DNA from: FEN-1279 sp964400285 | GTDB lineage: Bacteria; Bacteroidota; Ignavibacteria; Tepidaquicellales; Tepidaquicellaceae | Length of the DNA: 64,000 nucleotides | Reading direction: 5' to 3' | Assembly (NCBI GenBank): GCA_964400285.1 | Contig: CAYNTK010000008.1 | Location: 1 to 64,000 of the forward strand | Shown: in pieces, positions 51,879 through 60,615 of the stretch | How positions within the stretch are numbered: position 1 is the stretch's first letter | How the letters are laid out: every line of letters starts with the position of its first letter | The notes under the pieces: generated by a model | What the model was told of the DNA's origin: nothing | Database searches by the model: none | Seen by the model: the letters and a program-made list of their open reading frames with translations, nothing else | Position numbers and translations under genes: made by a program

Positions 51879-53213
51879 TTATTCTTTCTTTTCGAAAGTT
51901 ATTAATCCCTGTTTATTCAATGTTAAAAGTATATTATCTCCGGGTAAAAATTCTCCGCTTAAGATTTTTTCGGAAAGTTTATTTATTACGTATTTCTGAA
52001 TAACTCTTTTAAGTGGTCTTGCTCCATAATGTATATCATAACCAAGTTTACCAAGCCAATCTTTCGAGCTATCATCTGCAGTAAGTTTTATATTATTTCT
52101 ACTCATTCTTTCGATAAGGTAATTCAATTGAAGCTCTACTATTTTTCTTATTTCATTTTGTGTTAAAGGTTTAAAAAGAATTATTTCATCAATTCTATTT
52201 AAAAATTCAGGTCTTATTGTTGCCCTTAATAAATCAATTAATTTTATTCTTAAGTCACCTAATATTTCATCTCTATTGTTTTCGTTTATAAATTGCAATT
52301 GTTCCTGAATCATAACCGAACCAATGTTAGAAGTCATAATTATTATAGTGTTTTTAAAATTTATAGTCTTGCCTTTGGAATCGGTTAATCTTCCTTCATC
52401 TAATACTTGAAGTAAAATATTAAAAATATCCGGATGAGCTTTTTCAATTTCATCGAGTAATACTACGCAATATGGTTTTCTTCTTACTGCTTCGGTTAAT
52501 TGTCCACCTTCTTCGTATCCCACATATCCTGGGGGTGCACCAATTAATCTTGATACTGAAAACTTTTCCATATATTCACTCATATCTATTCTTACAATTG
52601 CTCTTTCATCGTCGAATAAAAATTCAGCAAGTGCTCTTGCAAGTTCCGTTTTCCCAACCCCTGTAGTTCCAAGGAAAATAAACGAACCGATAGGTTTATT
52701 TTCATCTTGTAATCCTGCTCTTGACCTTCTTATAGCATTAGAAACTGCGATAACAGCTTCATCTTGACCCACAATTCTTTTCGCAAGATTTTTTTCCATA
52801 TGTAGCAATTTTTCTCTTTCACTTTCAAGCATTTTATTTACTGGAATTCCAGTCCACTTTGAAACAATTTCGGCAATATCTTCTGCATCTACTTCTTCTT
52901 TCAGCATTTTTAAGTCTTTTTGCACTTTTGCAAGTTCTTCGGTTTTTAGATTTATAGTCTTTTCAAGCTCGGGTATTTTACCATATCTTAATTCAGCCAC
53001 TTTTGCGAGATTTCCTTCACGCTCGAATTTTTCAGCTTCTGTTTTAAGGTTTTCGATATTACCTTTTGCTTCTCTTATAGTTTTAATAAGTTCCTTTTCA
53101 AGAGTCCAATGGGCTAAAAGCCTATCTTTTTCCTCTTTTAATTCGGCAATTTCTTTTTCGATTTCTTTTAACCGAATTTTTGTCGGATTAATATTTGATT
53201 CTTTTTTTCCCAA
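51879..53213 (-). CDS. ClpB-like AAA+ protein lacking the N-domain and first ATPase
   Basis: A 444-aa protein that equals the C-terminal half of ClpB. It begins inside the coiled-coil M domain (about 10-110, with GNLAKVAELRYGKIPELEK), then the second AAA+ module: WTGIPVNKM, Walker A GTTGVGKT (182-189), pore loop GYVGYEEGG (229-237), Walker B VVLLDE (250-255) and RPEFLNRIDE. Standard ClpB is about 860 aa. The start is TTG 53213; the same frame has a stop 21 bp upstream, and the first half is not encoded nearby in any frame I can see. It is either a degraded clpB or a one-ring variant. Confidence 0.85.
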   Translation of the reverse strand: MGKKESNINPTKIRLKEIEKEIAELKEEKDRLLAHWTLEKELIKTIREAKGNIENLKTEAEKFEREGNLAKVAELRYGKIPELEKTINLKTEELAKVQKDLKMLKEEVDAEDIAEIVSKWTGIPVNKMLESEREKLLHMEKNLAKRIVGQDEAVIAVSNAIRRSRAGLQDENKPIGSFIFLGTTGVGKTELARALAEFLFDDERAIVRIDMSEYMEKFSVSRLIGAPPGYVGYEEGGQLTEAVRRKPYCVVLLDEIEKAHPDIFNILLQVLDEGRLTDSKGKTINFKNTIIIMTSNIGSVMIQEQLQFINENNRDEILGDLRIKLIDLLRATIRPEFLNRIDEIILFKPLTQNEIRKIVELQLNYLIERMSRNNIKLTADDSSKDWLGKLGYDIHYGARPLKRVIQKYVINKLSEKILSGEFLPGDNILLTLNKQGLITFEKKE

Positions 53214-53399
53214 TGTTCTTATTTTATTTATTTAAATTTACCGAATTTAATTTGTTTATTCTATGATTATAAATTTACATATTTCTTTAGATAATTTTCA
53301 AGTTATAGCTTACGCTTAAAACCCATTATTAATACATAATCGAATTTTAAAATAAAAATTATTGTTTCTTAACTTATCAATAATCTAATTTTTATTAAG

Positions 53400-53615
53400 G
53401 TGAATAAAAAAATAATTATTAAATCAATATTTTCTATAATAGGAGGCATTGGAGGATTTTTATATTGGAAATTTGTAGGTTGTGTAAGCGGAAACTGTCC
53501 GTTGACATCGAATTGGCTGATAATGACAGGATATGGAATTTTGATTGGATACGTAATTTCAGATTTAATTCCATTCAATAAGAAGACTAATGAAAATTCA
53601 AAATCAATCAAATAA
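53400..53615 (+). CDS. DUF6132-type small membrane protein
   Basis: A 71-aa protein with two membrane helices separated by a short loop containing two cysteines (KFVGCVSGNCPLTSNW). The GCVSGNCP motif and the IGGFLYW...GYGILIGYVISDL frame match the DUF6132 family of small Bacteroidota membrane proteins, whose role is unknown; the paired Cys suggest a redox or metal link. The start is GTG 53400. A two-way terminator follows. Confidence 0.72.
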   Translation: MNKKIIIKSIFSIIGGIGGFLYWKFVGCVSGNCPLTSNWLIMTGYGILIGYVISDLIPFNKKTNENSKSIK

Positions 53616-53646
53616 AAAGGTTAAAGTATTAACCTTAACCTTTTTT
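53614..53646. terminator. Two-way terminator between convergent genes
   Basis: AAAAAGGTTAA (53614-53624) pairs with TTAACCTTTTT (53635-53645), flanked by A and T runs on either side. It lies between the DUF6132 gene and the lipoprotein gene that reads toward it, so it can serve both. Confidence 0.78.
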
Positions 53647-53665
53647 ATTATTTGGAGGTAATTAT

Positions 53666-54637
53666 TTATTGAACGATTTTATAAGGTATTCCTACCTGAT
53701 CTGATGCAAATTTATTTATATCATCATCATAAAGCGATTCCCGTGTAGAAGCACTAATATAACCATTGAATACTCCTAATCTATGTTGAGTATATATTGT
53801 AAATGTCTTAGAATAAACTCTATTATTTCCATTTTGACTTTCCAGTGTAAAAGGTATTCTATGGAAACCAAATGTATTCCTAGCCCAATGATACGCTACA
53901 TTGTCAATTGGAACTTGTTGTGATATTGTATAAACTTTTAATAATATTTGGTCTCCTCTGTTTAAAGTTGGAATTCCTGTTCCACCAAAAAACATAGTTG
54001 TATAAAACTGATTTTGGAAATCAGGCCCATTTATAGTATAAGTAGGCGTTGAGGAGTTATTTTTATAAATCTCGATTTTTGTGATTTGGACTTGTGAACT
54101 ACCAATTTGCGGTGATGTTGTTTGTCCATCAGAATTTGAAATTTGGTAAACTCGCCAATTTAATCTTGGATAAGGTGTTCTATTGATACGTTTAAATACA
54201 ATATTTCTGTTATAAACGGCTGTGTAAGGTTTTGTTATGGAATCTATTAAACCATTTTTTAATCCAATAATTATGTAATTCCCTGTAATATTTCTTGTAA
54301 CTGCGACATTTTTTATAGAATCGTTACCTGTAATCTGAACATTTATACTTACGTTTGTAATTCTTCTACCCCATCGAAGAAGTGAATCTATTGGTGTCAT
54401 TTGAATGTTATCATCATCTTTTACTGCTCCTCCGTCGTCGAGTTCTTGTTTCTCCTGTGACATCAGGTTATCTTCATCATTACCACTGTTGCTGAATCCA
54501 TTTTCGATGACCTGTTGTATAAATTGTTCATCGGTAAGCTCGGTGGGTTCTGTTGCATTTTCTTTTTTACAACTCGATAAAAGTAATGTAAAGACAATAA
54601 TAAATGTTAAAGTTACAATAAAATTAAAAGTTTTCAT
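53666..54637 (-). CDS. Lipoprotein, unknown
   Basis: A 323-aa lipoprotein with lipobox LLLSSC (Cys at about 23) followed by KKENATEPTELT and an acidic linker. The body is beta-rich and contains a run consistent with an Ig-like or fibre domain (SINVQITGNDSIKNVAVTRNITGNY). I do not recognise a family. It has its own terminator and sits opposite the next secreted gene, so it is a single transcription unit. Probably outer-membrane facing. Confidence 0.62.
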   Translation of the reverse strand: MKTFNFIVTLTFIIVFTLLLSSCKKENATEPTELTDEQFIQQVIENGFSNSGNDEDNLMSQEKQELDDGGAVKDDDNIQMTPIDSLLRWGRRITNVSINVQITGNDSIKNVAVTRNITGNYIIIGLKNGLIDSITKPYTAVYNRNIVFKRINRTPYPRLNWRVYQISNSDGQTTSPQIGSSQVQITKIEIYKNNSSTPTYTINGPDFQNQFYTTMFFGGTGIPTLNRGDQILLKVYTISQQVPIDNVAYHWARNTFGFHRIPFTLESQNGNNRVYSKTFTIYTQHRLGVFNGYISASTRESLYDDDINKFASDQVGIPYKIVQ

Positions 54638-54805
54638 ACTATTTATTTTATGTTTATAAATAAAATTATTTGTTTGACACCTGAGTTACTAATATGGTTT
54701 AATTAATATTTTTACAATTAATTTACATTAATTAGAAACTAATAAATTAATTTTATAGTTATTTATTTTATAGAATTTATGTATTTTAAAAATTAAAAAA
54801 TTATT

Positions 54806-56446
54806 ATGAAAAAATTAACATTAATTTTATTTGTGATTTTTATTCCGCTTTTTGTTAAATCACAAATTGTTACGGAAAAGTTGCTATATAAATCCGAAAT
54901 CCAAAACAATTTAGATGTATATTCTTTTAAAATTGACGAAAAATCAGGAACATTCGTTTATATTAATTACGATACAACTAAAACTTTAAAAAGTTCAGTA
55001 ATAAGTAATCGAGGAAATTCAGATGATTATGATTATATTAATAGTTACAGCACAATTTTCGATGATAATGGAAACTATTATTTAATAGCATCTAAGAATT
55101 TAACCGATTCAACAGGCAAAAATTATTTTTTAAAAAATGGAAGTATTTTATTAACTTGCGATTACATTAATCCTGATTTAGTTTTATTTAATGGCAAAAT
55201 ATATATGATGTGTACTGACAATTATAAATCATTCATTGCCTCATATAATATGACAGACGGAATGCTTTCAAAAGGAAAAGAATATGATGAAATTAATTTA
55301 TGTCAGTTTGATAAATATATTTATGAAGGTGAACCAATTGGAAAAATTGGAATTAGTAAAAAAGGAGAGATATATTACCTTGCCCGATTAGATAATAAAA
55401 CGTTTTTGGTTATTGGTGATAAAGAGCAAGAAAAATTTTCGGATATAGATGCATATTATGTGAATGAGGATAAAGAAGGTAATTTTGCTTTTGTTGCAAA
55501 AGATACAGGAAGCTTTATGCATTCCGGGGGAATTTTTGTAGTTCACGGAGATAAAAAATATAAACCATTTTATGGCATTTATAATTTAATTTTAGATGAT
55601 TATGGAAATGCAATTTATATTGCTAATGATTCTTCGAGTACTTTGTATCCTCAAAGAGTTATGAGAGGGGATAAAGAAATAAGTAATATTTATAATGGTG
55701 GAGTCTCTTATTTAAATGTTACACCTGAAGGAAAAATATATTATGTAGCAAGTAATAAGAAAAAAAATTCTGATGAATATGAATCATTTTTTGTGTTCGA
55801 TGGGAAAAAACATAAGTCATATAGTAGTATATACAATTTAAAATTATTTAATAATTATGAGCCGGTTTATATTGCTCAGCAAAGTGAAGATAAATATTAT
55901 GTTGTAAAAGGTGATAAGGAATTCCCAATTGAAAAAACATATAATGTACTTTCTGCCGATATACTAAAAGATGGAACACTATCCTATGTTACAATTCAAT
56001 ATGGTGATTACGAAAAGAAGATAAAGGATAAAAATTATGTTTATATTGGTAATAATAAATTCGGTCCTTATGATGGTTTGTATATGATTGACTATAAAAA
56101 TAGCAGCTATGTGATTTCCGATAAAAATGGAAATTATGCATATGTTGTTAATGCGATTAAAAATTTTTCAGATTATTATTATGTTTTATATACCAATACG
56201 AAAAAGAGTGAAGAATTTGAGAATATATTCGATGTGAATTTATATAATGGGAAAGTTTTATTTTCCAGTTTTCATTTAGATGATAAAATAAATTATACTT
56301 ATAAATATAGAATATATTATGATTTCAAACCTATTACACCTGAATACGACAGTTTGAATGAATATAAATTTGATGAGGAAACAGGAAATGTAAGTTTCTA
56401 TGTTTCAAAAGGGAATGAGATATACAAAGTTGAAGTAAAACTTTAA
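54806..56446 (+). CDS. Secreted repeat protein, propeller-like, unknown
   Basis: A 546-aa exported protein with signal peptide (MKKLTLILFVIFIPLFVKSQ). The rest is made of repeated 40-50 residue units with the theme G(K/E)(I/F)YY(V/L)A followed by a short turn and a strand ending in DGK or DKE (e.g. KGEIYYLARLDNK, EGKIYYVASNKKK, KDGTLSYVTIQYGD). This is typical of a beta-propeller. No sorting domain is found at the C-terminus, so T9SS export is not evident. The function is unknown; it stands alone between divergent and convergent genes. Confidence 0.65.
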   Translation: MKKLTLILFVIFIPLFVKSQIVTEKLLYKSEIQNNLDVYSFKIDEKSGTFVYINYDTTKTLKSSVISNRGNSDDYDYINSYSTIFDDNGNYYLIASKNLTDSTGKNYFLKNGSILLTCDYINPDLVLFNGKIYMMCTDNYKSFIASYNMTDGMLSKGKEYDEINLCQFDKYIYEGEPIGKIGISKKGEIYYLARLDNKTFLVIGDKEQEKFSDIDAYYVNEDKEGNFAFVAKDTGSFMHSGGIFVVHGDKKYKPFYGIYNLILDDYGNAIYIANDSSSTLYPQRVMRGDKEISNIYNGGVSYLNVTPEGKIYYVASNKKKNSDEYESFFVFDGKKHKSYSSIYNLKLFNNYEPVYIAQQSEDKYYVVKGDKEFPIEKTYNVLSADILKDGTLSYVTIQYGDYEKKIKDKNYVYIGNNKFGPYDGLYMIDYKNSSYVISDKNGNYAYVVNAIKNFSDYYYVLYTNTKKSEEFENIFDVNLYNGKVLFSSFHLDDKINYTYKYRIYYDFKPITPEYDSLNEYKFDEETGNVSFYVSKGNEIYKVEVKL

Positions 56447-56463
56447 AGGAGAAGTATTCAATA

Positions 56464-57399
56464 TTAAGTAAAATATTTTAATTTACTTTTGTCAATCCCG
56501 TTCAGAAATTCCGAGGACGGGATTCTTTTTTTTCCTTCGAGTTGAAGTTCGAGTATCTCTAATAAATTATCACCGGTTTTCACAAACAGATTTTTACCTT
56601 CAATAAAAATGTTTCCTACCGTTGGATAATTCTGAATTCTGAATTCTGAATTCTGAATTCTGCTTTTAAAGATTTTGCACACTTTCCCATTTAAATGTGT
56701 GAATGCAGCTGGGTAAGGTGAAAGTCCTCGAATTTGGTTGTGTATTTTAATAGCTGACTCGTCCCATTTTATTAGGCAGTCTTCTTTAAAAATTTTTGGA
56801 GCTTTGGTTGCAAGTGAATCATCTTGTTCTATTAATTTGTAATTTCCTGATTCTATTAGTCTTATTGTTTTTATTATTAAGTCGGAACCTAAATAAGAAA
56901 GTCTATCGTGCAAACTTCCTGCATTATCTTCTGAATAAATTTTTACTTTTTCCTGCAAGATTATGTTTCCTGTGTCGGCTTTATCTTTAAGGAAAAAAGT
57001 AGTAATACCTGTTTCTGTTTCTCCGTTCATAATAGCTCTGTTAATCGGTGCAGCACCTCTATACTTAGGTAGATAAGATGCATGAAGATTTATAGATCCG
57101 AATTTTGGCAAAGTATAAACCTCACGAGGAAGCATTCTAAAAGCTATTATGATAATCAAATCTGGGTTAGCATCTTTCAGTTCTTTTAAAAAATTTTCAT
57201 CCTTTAGATTTTCAGGTTGCAGTACTTTTAGCTTATGTTCTATGGCAGTTATTTTAACATCTGAAAATTGTTTTTTAAGTCCACGTCCTTTTTCTTTATC
57301 GGGTATAGTAACAACAAAAGGAATTTCGAAATTATTTTCTATGATTTTTTTTAATGATGGAACTGCGAATTTCGGAGTTCCCATAAAAACAATTTTCAT
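56464..57399 (-). CDS. fmt: Methionyl-tRNA formyltransferase
   Basis: A 311-aa enzyme that formylates initiator Met-tRNA using 10-formyl-THF. The N-terminal Rossmann domain has FMGTPKFAVPSLKKI, and the active site triad is N104, H106 (SINLHASYLPKYRGAAPINRAI) and D142 (DKADTGNI). The C-terminal OB domain carries GLSPYPAAFTHLNGKVCKIF. Inside that domain is a stretch RIQNSEFRIQN encoded by five 7-bp repeats, an unusual insertion in a well-conserved gene. It follows def by 17 bp, the conserved def-fmt pair. Confidence 0.96.
   Translation of the reverse strand: MKIVFMGTPKFAVPSLKKIIENNFEIPFVVTIPDKEKGRGLKKQFSDVKITAIEHKLKVLQPENLKDENFLKELKDANPDLIIIIAFRMLPREVYTLPKFGSINLHASYLPKYRGAAPINRAIMNGETETGITTFFLKDKADTGNIILQEKVKIYSEDNAGSLHDRLSYLGSDLIIKTIRLIESGNYKLIEQDDSLATKAPKIFKEDCLIKWDESAIKIHNQIRGLSPYPAAFTHLNGKVCKIFKSRIQNSEFRIQNYPTVGNIFIEGKNLFVKTGDNLLEILELQLEGKKRIPSSEFLNGIDKSKLKYFT
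56628..56662. repeat. 7-bp tandem repeat, 5 copies, inside fmt
   Basis: AATTCTG repeated five times without mismatch. The unit is not a multiple of three, so gain or loss of one copy by slippage would shift the fmt frame in its C-terminal domain. Confidence 0.9.
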
Positions 57400-57416
57400 A
57401 ACAATTATTTATGGAA

Positions 57417-57962
57417 TTAATCTTCAAAAAGAGGGTAATCAGTTACTGCTTTCCCTTTTTTAATTTTTCTTAATTGAGATTTTACTTTTTTCAATGTTTC
57501 TTCGTCAAGATAATCAACAAACAATTTCCCGTGAAGATGGTCAATCTCGTGCTGAGCAACTCGTGCAAGATATCCATCTAATTCTATTTTGACTTCATTC
57601 ATATTGAAGTCATTATATTTTAGAAATATTTTTTCTGGTCTGGTAACTTCTCCTCTAACATCAGGAATACTTAAACAACCTTCTTCTATTGTAGATTTCC
57701 CGTGGGAGTCTAAAATAACAGGATTTATTAATATTAATGGTTTAACATTTTTATGCTCTTCCATACAAGAAATATCCACTATGCAAACCGAAAGATTGTT
57801 GTTTACCTGCGGAGCAGCTAAACCAACTCCATTTGCATTTATCATTGTATAAAACATATTATCTATAAGTTCAATAACATTATTATCGATTTTTTCTACC
57901 TGCTTTACAGGTTTTCTCAATACTTCCATTCCGTATGTTGTTATCGGCAATTGTATTGGCAT
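57417..57962 (-). CDS. def: Peptide deformylase
   Basis: A 181-aa metalloprotease that removes the formyl group from new proteins. The three family motifs are all present: GVGLAAPQ (45-52), EGCLSIP (94-100, with the metal-binding C96), and QHEIDHLHG (137-145, with H138, E139, H142). It pairs with fmt downstream, covering both the making and removal of the N-formyl group. It is divergent from the EF-G-like gene across a 304-bp gap. Confidence 0.97.
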   Translation of the reverse strand: MPIQLPITTYGMEVLRKPVKQVEKIDNNVIELIDNMFYTMINANGVGLAAPQVNNNLSVCIVDISCMEEHKNVKPLILINPVILDSHGKSTIEEGCLSIPDVRGEVTRPEKIFLKYNDFNMNEVKIELDGYLARVAQHEIDHLHGKLFVDYLDEETLKKVKSQLRKIKKGKAVTDYPLFED

Positions 57963-58266
57963 AATTAAACTTAAATTTATTTTTATAACAAATAATAAAA
58001 TATAACAATTTCATTTATAATATACCTATATTATATTTTATATAATATAAAAAATTAAGTATAAAATATTTCAGCCCATTATATCAAAAATATTTTAAAA
58101 ATAGTTTAAGTTACTATGAAGATTATAAGTTTTCTTTGTTGCAAAATGGGTAATAAATTAACTTTAATTTTATAAAAAGTATTACTATTTTAATAAATTG
58201 TGCATTTTTTAGAATATTAAACAACCACTTTAGAAATATAAATTCTAATTTTAAGGAGATATTTTT
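57963..58266. promoter_or_regulatory. Divergent intergenic region of def and the EF-G-like gene
   Basis: A 304-bp very AT-rich gap from which both genes must be transcribed. The only clear element is a ribosome binding site AAGGAG at 58253-58258, 8 nt before the ATG of the EF-G-like gene, one of the few strong ones in this window. I see no confident promoter boxes or structured leader. Confidence 0.5.
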
Positions 58267-60372
58267 ATGGCTGATTATAAATCAGAACAAATCAGGAATT
58301 TTTCAATCATAGGACACGGTGGCTGCGGTAAAACAATCCTTTCGGAAGGAATTTTATACGCAGCTGGAGCAACAACAAGATTCGGAAAAATCGAAGAAGG
58401 TAATACTGTAAGTGATTATAGAAAAGATGAAATTGAAAAACAACTCTCGATAAATTCATCATTGATGAACTGTATGTGGAAAAATGGAAAGGGTGAAATA
58501 ACGAAATTTAACATAATAGATACACCCGGTTATATGGATTTTTTAGGAGAAGTAAAAGCTGCATTAAGAGTTACTGATACCTCACTTTTATTAGTTGATT
58601 CTTTTAAAGGAATCGAAGTAGGTACTGAAGCGTGTTTTAAATATACAAAAGAAAATAAAAATAATATAATATTTGTTGTTAATAAACTCGACCACGAAAA
58701 CGCTAATTTCGAAGATACACTTGCTCAATTAAAAGAAAGTTTTGGGTCTGAAGTTGCGGTTGTGAATTTTCCTGTTAATCACGGATTGGGTTTTAATGAA
58801 ATTGTTGATGTTATTAAAATGAAAATGTATAGATTTTTAACCGATGGTAAAGGTGAATATAGCATCGAAGATATACCTGCAGATTTTAAAAATATTGCTG
58901 AAGATTATCATCAAAAGTTTGTGGAAGCAATTGCAGAGGAAGATGAAACTTTAATGGAAAAGTTTTTTGAAAACGGGACATTAAGTGAAGATGATATTTA
59001 TGCAGGTATTAAAAAGGGTATGAAAGAAAGAAAACTTTTCCCTGTGTTCTGCACTTCTGCTTCTAATAATGTTGGCGTAAGACCTATTTTGGATTTTATA
59101 TCGGAGTTTTGTGAATCACCTATAGATAAAGAACCAGAAAAGGTTCAGAAAAATGGTGAAACAGTCGAATTAAAACCTGACATAAATAGCGACCCGGTTT
59201 TGTTTGTTTTTAAAACAGTTTCCGAAAGAAATGTTGGAGAACTTTCATTTTTCAGAGTATATTCGGGAAAAGTATCACCAGGGTTGGATATGATTAATAC
59301 TAATAATAATAAGTCCGAAAGATTATCTCAGGTTTACTCTATGAACGGAAAAGATAGAAAAGAAATGGCTGAGGTTATTTGTGGTGATATTGCTGCAGTT
59401 GTAAAATTAAAAGATACTCATACTAATAATACTCTCTGCACAAAGAATAATCAAGTATCTCTTCAAAAGATTGTTTTACCTGAACCAAATATGACTTTAG
59501 CAATTCAACCAACAAGGAAAGGTGATGAAGATAAACTCGGTCAGGCATTACATTCAATACACGAAGAAGATCCAACTTTTATAGTTACTTATGATACTGA
59601 TATTAAACAAACATTAATTCACGGTCAGGGCGAAATCCATTTAAATACACATATAGCAAGAATGAAAAGTAAATTCAATCTTGATGTAGATGTTTCTGAG
59701 CCAAAGATTCCATACAGAGAAACTATAAGAAAAACTGTCCCTGAAGTCGAATATAAACATAAAAAACAATCAGGTGGTAGAGGTCAATTTGGTCATGTTG
59801 TTTTAAAACTTGAACCATTACCAAGAGGTCAGGGCTTTGAATTTGTAGATGCCATTGTTGGTGGTGTTGTTCCCGGTAGATTTGTCCCTGCGGTAGAAAA
59901 AGGTATTGTAGAAACAATGGCTGGTGGGGTATTAGTTGGATGTAAAGTGGTTGATGTAAAAGCAACGCTCCATTTTGGTAGTTATCACACAGTTGATTCC
60001 GACGAAATGTCATTTAAAATTGCTGCTTCTATGGCATTTAAAAAGGGCTTTAAAGAAGCAAACCCAGTTATACTTGAACCTATTTACAATGTAGATATTT
60101 ATTTCCCCGAAGAGTTTATGGGAGCTGTTTCTGGTGATGTTTCTTCAAGAAGAGGAAAAATATTAGGAATGGAAGCTGAAGGGCGACTTCAGGTAATTAA
60201 ATGCACGATTCCTCTTTCCGAAATGAGTGGCTATTCCTCAAAACTTCGCTCACTAACACAAGGTAGAGGAAGCTATTCCAGAACTTTTTCACACTATGAA
60301 GAAGTTCCCAAAGAAGTAGAAACGAAAATCATAGCAGATTACGAAAAGAAAAAAGCAGAAGAAAACAAGTAG
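58267..60372 (+). CDS. EF-G-2 type elongation factor G-like GTPase
   Basis: A 701-aa translational GTPase with all five EF-G domains. The P-loop is GHGGCGKT (16-23), not the GHIDAGKT of housekeeping EF-G. The switch region reads IEEGNTVSDYRKDEIEKQLS and lacks the RGITI loop, while NIIDTPGYMDFLGEV and VVNKLDHE are standard. The later domains show KKQSGGRGQFGHVVLKLEP and the GYSSKLRSLTQGRGSYSRTFSHYE closing signature. These traits fit the EF-G-2 group, whose members may act in recycling or special translocation. A housekeeping fusA is expected elsewhere. A terminator follows. Confidence 0.9.
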   Translation: MADYKSEQIRNFSIIGHGGCGKTILSEGILYAAGATTRFGKIEEGNTVSDYRKDEIEKQLSINSSLMNCMWKNGKGEITKFNIIDTPGYMDFLGEVKAALRVTDTSLLLVDSFKGIEVGTEACFKYTKENKNNIIFVVNKLDHENANFEDTLAQLKESFGSEVAVVNFPVNHGLGFNEIVDVIKMKMYRFLTDGKGEYSIEDIPADFKNIAEDYHQKFVEAIAEEDETLMEKFFENGTLSEDDIYAGIKKGMKERKLFPVFCTSASNNVGVRPILDFISEFCESPIDKEPEKVQKNGETVELKPDINSDPVLFVFKTVSERNVGELSFFRVYSGKVSPGLDMINTNNNKSERLSQVYSMNGKDRKEMAEVICGDIAAVVKLKDTHTNNTLCTKNNQVSLQKIVLPEPNMTLAIQPTRKGDEDKLGQALHSIHEEDPTFIVTYDTDIKQTLIHGQGEIHLNTHIARMKSKFNLDVDVSEPKIPYRETIRKTVPEVEYKHKKQSGGRGQFGHVVLKLEPLPRGQGFEFVDAIVGGVVPGRFVPAVEKGIVETMAGGVLVGCKVVDVKATLHFGSYHTVDSDEMSFKIAASMAFKKGFKEANPVILEPIYNVDIYFPEEFMGAVSGDVSSRRGKILGMEAEGRLQVIKCTIPLSEMSGYSSKLRSLTQGRGSYSRTFSHYEEVPKEVETKIIADYEKKKAEENK

Positions 60373-60407
60373 TTAAATATCTGTTTGTTTAAAAAAGAAT
60401 ATTTTTT

Positions 60408-60432
60408 AAAAGGGAGTATTACTCCCTTTTTT
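60408..60432 (+). terminator. Rho-independent terminator after the EF-G-like gene
   Basis: Perfect 10-bp stem AAAAGGGAGT/ACTCCCTTTT (60408-60417, 60421-60430), 3-nt loop, T tail. Confidence 0.88.
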
Positions 60433-60615
60433 GATTTTAAAACAGTTTTATTATGTGGAATTAATACCCAATAAAAAGACCCTTTTGTCCTTTTATTCCA
60501 CATTATTTTTTTCAAATCTCAATATAAGAAGTTTAAAAAATAATATTTTATGGCATATATTTTGCAGCTTATTAAGTGTCTTTAATATTATTAAAATTTA
60601 AACGGAGGACACTTT

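Noticed and set aside
53214..53400. The missing first half of clpB hidden by a frameshift
   Set aside because: The region upstream of the TTG start is short, AT-rich and has stops; no NBD1 sequence is seen in any frame.
56628..56662. CRISPR or insertion-sequence end
   Set aside because: It is a pure 7-bp tandem repeat of 35 bp with no spacers or terminal inverted repeats.
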